From assembly GCF_032062245.1 (NCBI RefSeq), contig NZ_DAMBQF010000001.1:186001-250000 (forward strand): 64,000 nucleotides of DNA, in the 5' to 3' direction. The notes under the pieces were generated by a model, which worked only from the letters and a program-made list of their open reading frames with translations, had not been told where the DNA came from and ran no database searches. Made by a program: the position numbers and the translations under genes. Below, piece after piece: positions 62,210-64,000 of this stretch. The stretch comes from Soonwooa sp032062245. Its GTDB lineage: Bacteria > Bacteroidota > Bacteroidia > Flavobacteriales > Weeksellaceae. Position 1 is the first letter of the stretch. Every line of letters starts with the position of its first letter.

Positions 62210-64000
62210 ATGAGTTTTTTAAATAGTGTTCTTAAAAGTTTTTTGGGTGATAAAAACGCAAAGGACTTAAAAGAAGTAAAAAAAGTTGTTAACAAGATCA
62301 AAGCTGTAGAGCCTAACATTCAGCAACTAACAGATGATGGACTGAGAGAGAAGACAGAAGAGTTTAGATCAAAGATCAAAACAGCTACAGCTTCTATTAC
62401 AGAGCAGATTAACTCTGTACAAGAACAAATAAAAACTACAGAAAATGTTGATGAGAAGGAAGCACTTTTCGGTAAAATAGAAGCTCTTAAAAAAGATTCT
62501 TACCAAATCGAAGAGAAAGTCCTTGGAGAGATTCTTCCAGAAGCTTTCGCATTAGTAAAAGAAACTTCTAGACGTCTCGCTCAGAATGGATCAATCCGCG
62601 TGAAAGCCACTGATTGGGACAGAGAGTTGGCTGCAACTAGAGATTTCGTAGAGTTGGAAGGCGACATTGCCGTTTGGAAAAACCAATGGGACGCAGCTGG
62701 TACAGCCGTAACTTGGGATATGGTACATTATGACACTCAGTTTATTGGTGGTATTGTACTACACTCTGGTAAGATTGCGGAGATGGCAACTGGTGAAGGT
62801 AAAACTTTAGTAGGGACACTTCCAATATTCTTAAATGCACTTCCGGGACGTGGTGTACACGTCGTAACAGTTAACGACTATCTTGCAAAACGTGACTCCG
62901 CTTGGATGGGACCATTATATATGTTCCACGGGATGACCATCGATTGTATCGATAACCACCAACCTAACTCGGATGCTAGAAGAAAAGCTTACCAATCGAG
63001 CATTACGTACGGAACAAACAACGAATTTGGTTTCGATTACTTAAGAGATAATATGGTAACTTCACCAACCGAATTGGTACAAGGTGAACTTAACTTTGCG
63101 ATCGTCGATGAGGTTGACTCAGTTTTAATTGATGATGCAAGAACGCCATTAATTATTTCTGGACCAGTTCCACAAGGTGATAGACAAGAATTTGATGTTT
63201 TAAAACCATCAATCGATCGTATCGTTGAAATCCAAAAAAGAACCATAACAGGTATTTTTAATGAAGCAAAAAAATTAATTGCCAACGGAAATACTAAAGA
63301 AGGTGGTTTCAAATTATTACAAGCTTACAGAGGACTTCCAAAATCTCGTCCTTTAATTAAATTCTTATCAGAAAGCGGAAATCGTGCATTACTTCAAAAA
63401 GTTGAAGCGCAATATATGCAAGACAACAACCGCGACATGCCAATTGTAGATAAAGATCTTTATTTTGTGATTGATGAAAAAAACAATCAAATCGATCTTA
63501 CTGACAAAGGTGTAGAATATATGTCTGCTGGTAACGAAGATCCTAACTTCTTCGTATTGCAAGACATCGGGACAGAAGTAGCAGAACTAGAAAAACAAGG
63601 TTTAACAAAAGAAGAAGAATTCGCTAAAAAAGATGAATTGTTCAGAGATTTCGCTGTTAAATCTGAGCGTATCCATACCCTTAACCAACTTCTTAAAGCT
63701 TACACACTTTTCGAAAAAGATGATGAGTACGTTGTTATCGATGGTGAAGTAAAAATTGTTGACGAGCAAACTGGTCGTATCATGGACGGTCGTCGTTATT
63801 CTGACGGTCTTCACCAAGCGATTGAAGCTAAAGAAAATGTAAAAATCGAAGCAGCGACACAAACTTTCGCAACGGTTACTTTACAGAACTATTTCCGTAT
63901 GTACAACAAGTTAGCAGGTATGACTGGTACAGCGGAAACTGAAGCTGGAGAATTCTGGCAAATTTATAAATTGGATGTTGTGGTTATCCCAACCAACAGA
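62210..64000 (+). CDS. secA: Preprotein translocase ATPase SecA, C-terminus outside window
   Basis: SecA drives proteins through SecYEG using ATP. From the ATG at 62210, 597 codons are visible up to the window edge with no stop. The nucleotide-binding fold has MATGEGKTL (Walker A, about residue 190), VNDYLAKRD, FGFDYLRDNM and the DEVDS box (about residue 300), followed by the preprotein cross-linking region and the start of the second ATPase domain (LQNYFRMYNKLAGMTGTAETE). The longer insertion with NNRDMPIVDKDLYF is typical of Bacteroidota SecA, which is larger than the E. coli protein. Confidence 0.97.
   Translation, partial: MSFLNSVLKSFLGDKNAKDLKEVKKVVNKIKAVEPNIQQLTDDGLREKTEEFRSKIKTATASITEQINSVQEQIKTTENVDEKEALFGKIEALKKDSYQIEEKVLGEILPEAFALVKETSRRLAQNGSIRVKATDWDRELAATRDFVELEGDIAVWKNQWDAAGTAVTWDMVHYDTQFIGGIVLHSGKIAEMATGEGKTLVGTLPIFLNALPGRGVHVVTVNDYLAKRDSAWMGPLYMFHGMTIDCIDNHQPNSDARRKAYQSSITYGTNNEFGFDYLRDNMVTSPTELVQGELNFAIVDEVDSVLIDDARTPLIISGPVPQGDRQEFDVLKPSIDRIVEIQKRTITGIFNEAKKLIANGNTKEGGFKLLQAYRGLPKSRPLIKFLSESGNRALLQKVEAQYMQDNNRDMPIVDKDLYFVIDEKNNQIDLTDKGVEYMSAGNEDPNFFVLQDIGTEVAELEKQGLTKEEEFAKKDELFRDFAVKSERIHTLNQLLKAYTLFEKDDEYVVIDGEVKIVDEQTGRIMDGRRYSDGLHQAIEAKENVKIEAATQTFATVTLQNYFRMYNKLAGMTGTAETEAGEFWQIYKLDVVVIPTNR

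Noticed and set aside
1..64000. tRNA, rRNA, CRISPR arrays, insertion sequences, phage genes
   Set aside because: No repeats with regular spacers, cloverleaf-like sequences, transposase motifs or integrase motifs were recognised by eye; a covariance-model scan would be needed to exclude small RNAs.

Overview
The window is AT-rich DNA from a Bacteroidota bacterium, most likely a Flavobacteriia/Weeksellaceae member (Chryseobacterium-like). Supporting signs are two SusC/SusD pairs whose SusC proteins start with an MNVKL-type leader, a type IX secretion (T9SS) C-terminal sorting domain, bacillithiol synthesis (BshC), a Porin_10-type porin, a short NusA, and many TAnnTTTG -7 promoter boxes typical of this phylum. 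Almost all genes are intact and densely packed. No rRNA, tRNA, CRISPR array, insertion sequence or phage gene was seen.

Region by region. Positions 1-7772 (minus) hold a close-packed run: secreted protein, porin, bshC, LysM/periplasmic-binding fusion, fabD and a GHMP kinase cut by the window edge. Positions 7858-17982 (minus) hold two SusC/SusD nutrient-uptake pairs separated by a T9SS-exported Ycf48/BNR-repeat protein. Positions 18206-22937 (minus) are the rimP-nusA-infB operon, whose leader contains a terminator-like hairpin. Positions 23213-50019 are a large surface-polysaccharide locus. Positions 50141-52857 hold a beta-carbonic anhydrase, a small secreted protein and a SulP anion transporter. 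Positions 52929-57740 (minus) hold pth, a lipoprotein gene and mfd. Positions 57861-62095 carry small envelope and hypothetical genes plus a nucleotide-sugar epimerase. secA runs off the right edge.

The polysaccharide locus makes activated sugars: UDP-glucuronate (ugd), dTDP-4-keto-6-deoxyglucose (rfbA, rfbB), a dTDP-3-acylamino-3,6-dideoxyhexose (two FdtA-like cupins, a hexapeptide acyltransferase, a DegT aminotransferase) and a UDP-HexNAc uronic acid (WbpP-like epimerase plus 6-dehydrogenase). About eleven intact glycosyltransferases assemble the glycan. A Wzm/Wzt ABC exporter with a C-terminal extension on Wzt moves it across the inner membrane. Several acyltransferases and one methyltransferase-like protein probably decorate it. 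No Wzx, Wzy or initiating sugar-phosphate transferase was recognised in the window.

The most noteworthy signals are in this locus. One block (35591-37533) contains a truncated epimerase joined to a 5'-truncated, frameshifted and stop-containing GT4 gene, followed by a GT32-type gene whose start codon appears to have been lost by the same single base change that removed the GT4 stop codon. A PIG-L deacetylase gene (46749-47578) carries one frameshift and one nonsense codon. The tandem FdtA-like cupins differ at the family's active-site histidine pair. I did not find a clearly new type of system; the best candidates for new biology are the decaying, mosaic glycan locus, the rimP leader hairpin, and small genes of unknown function beside the carbonic anhydrase/SulP pair.
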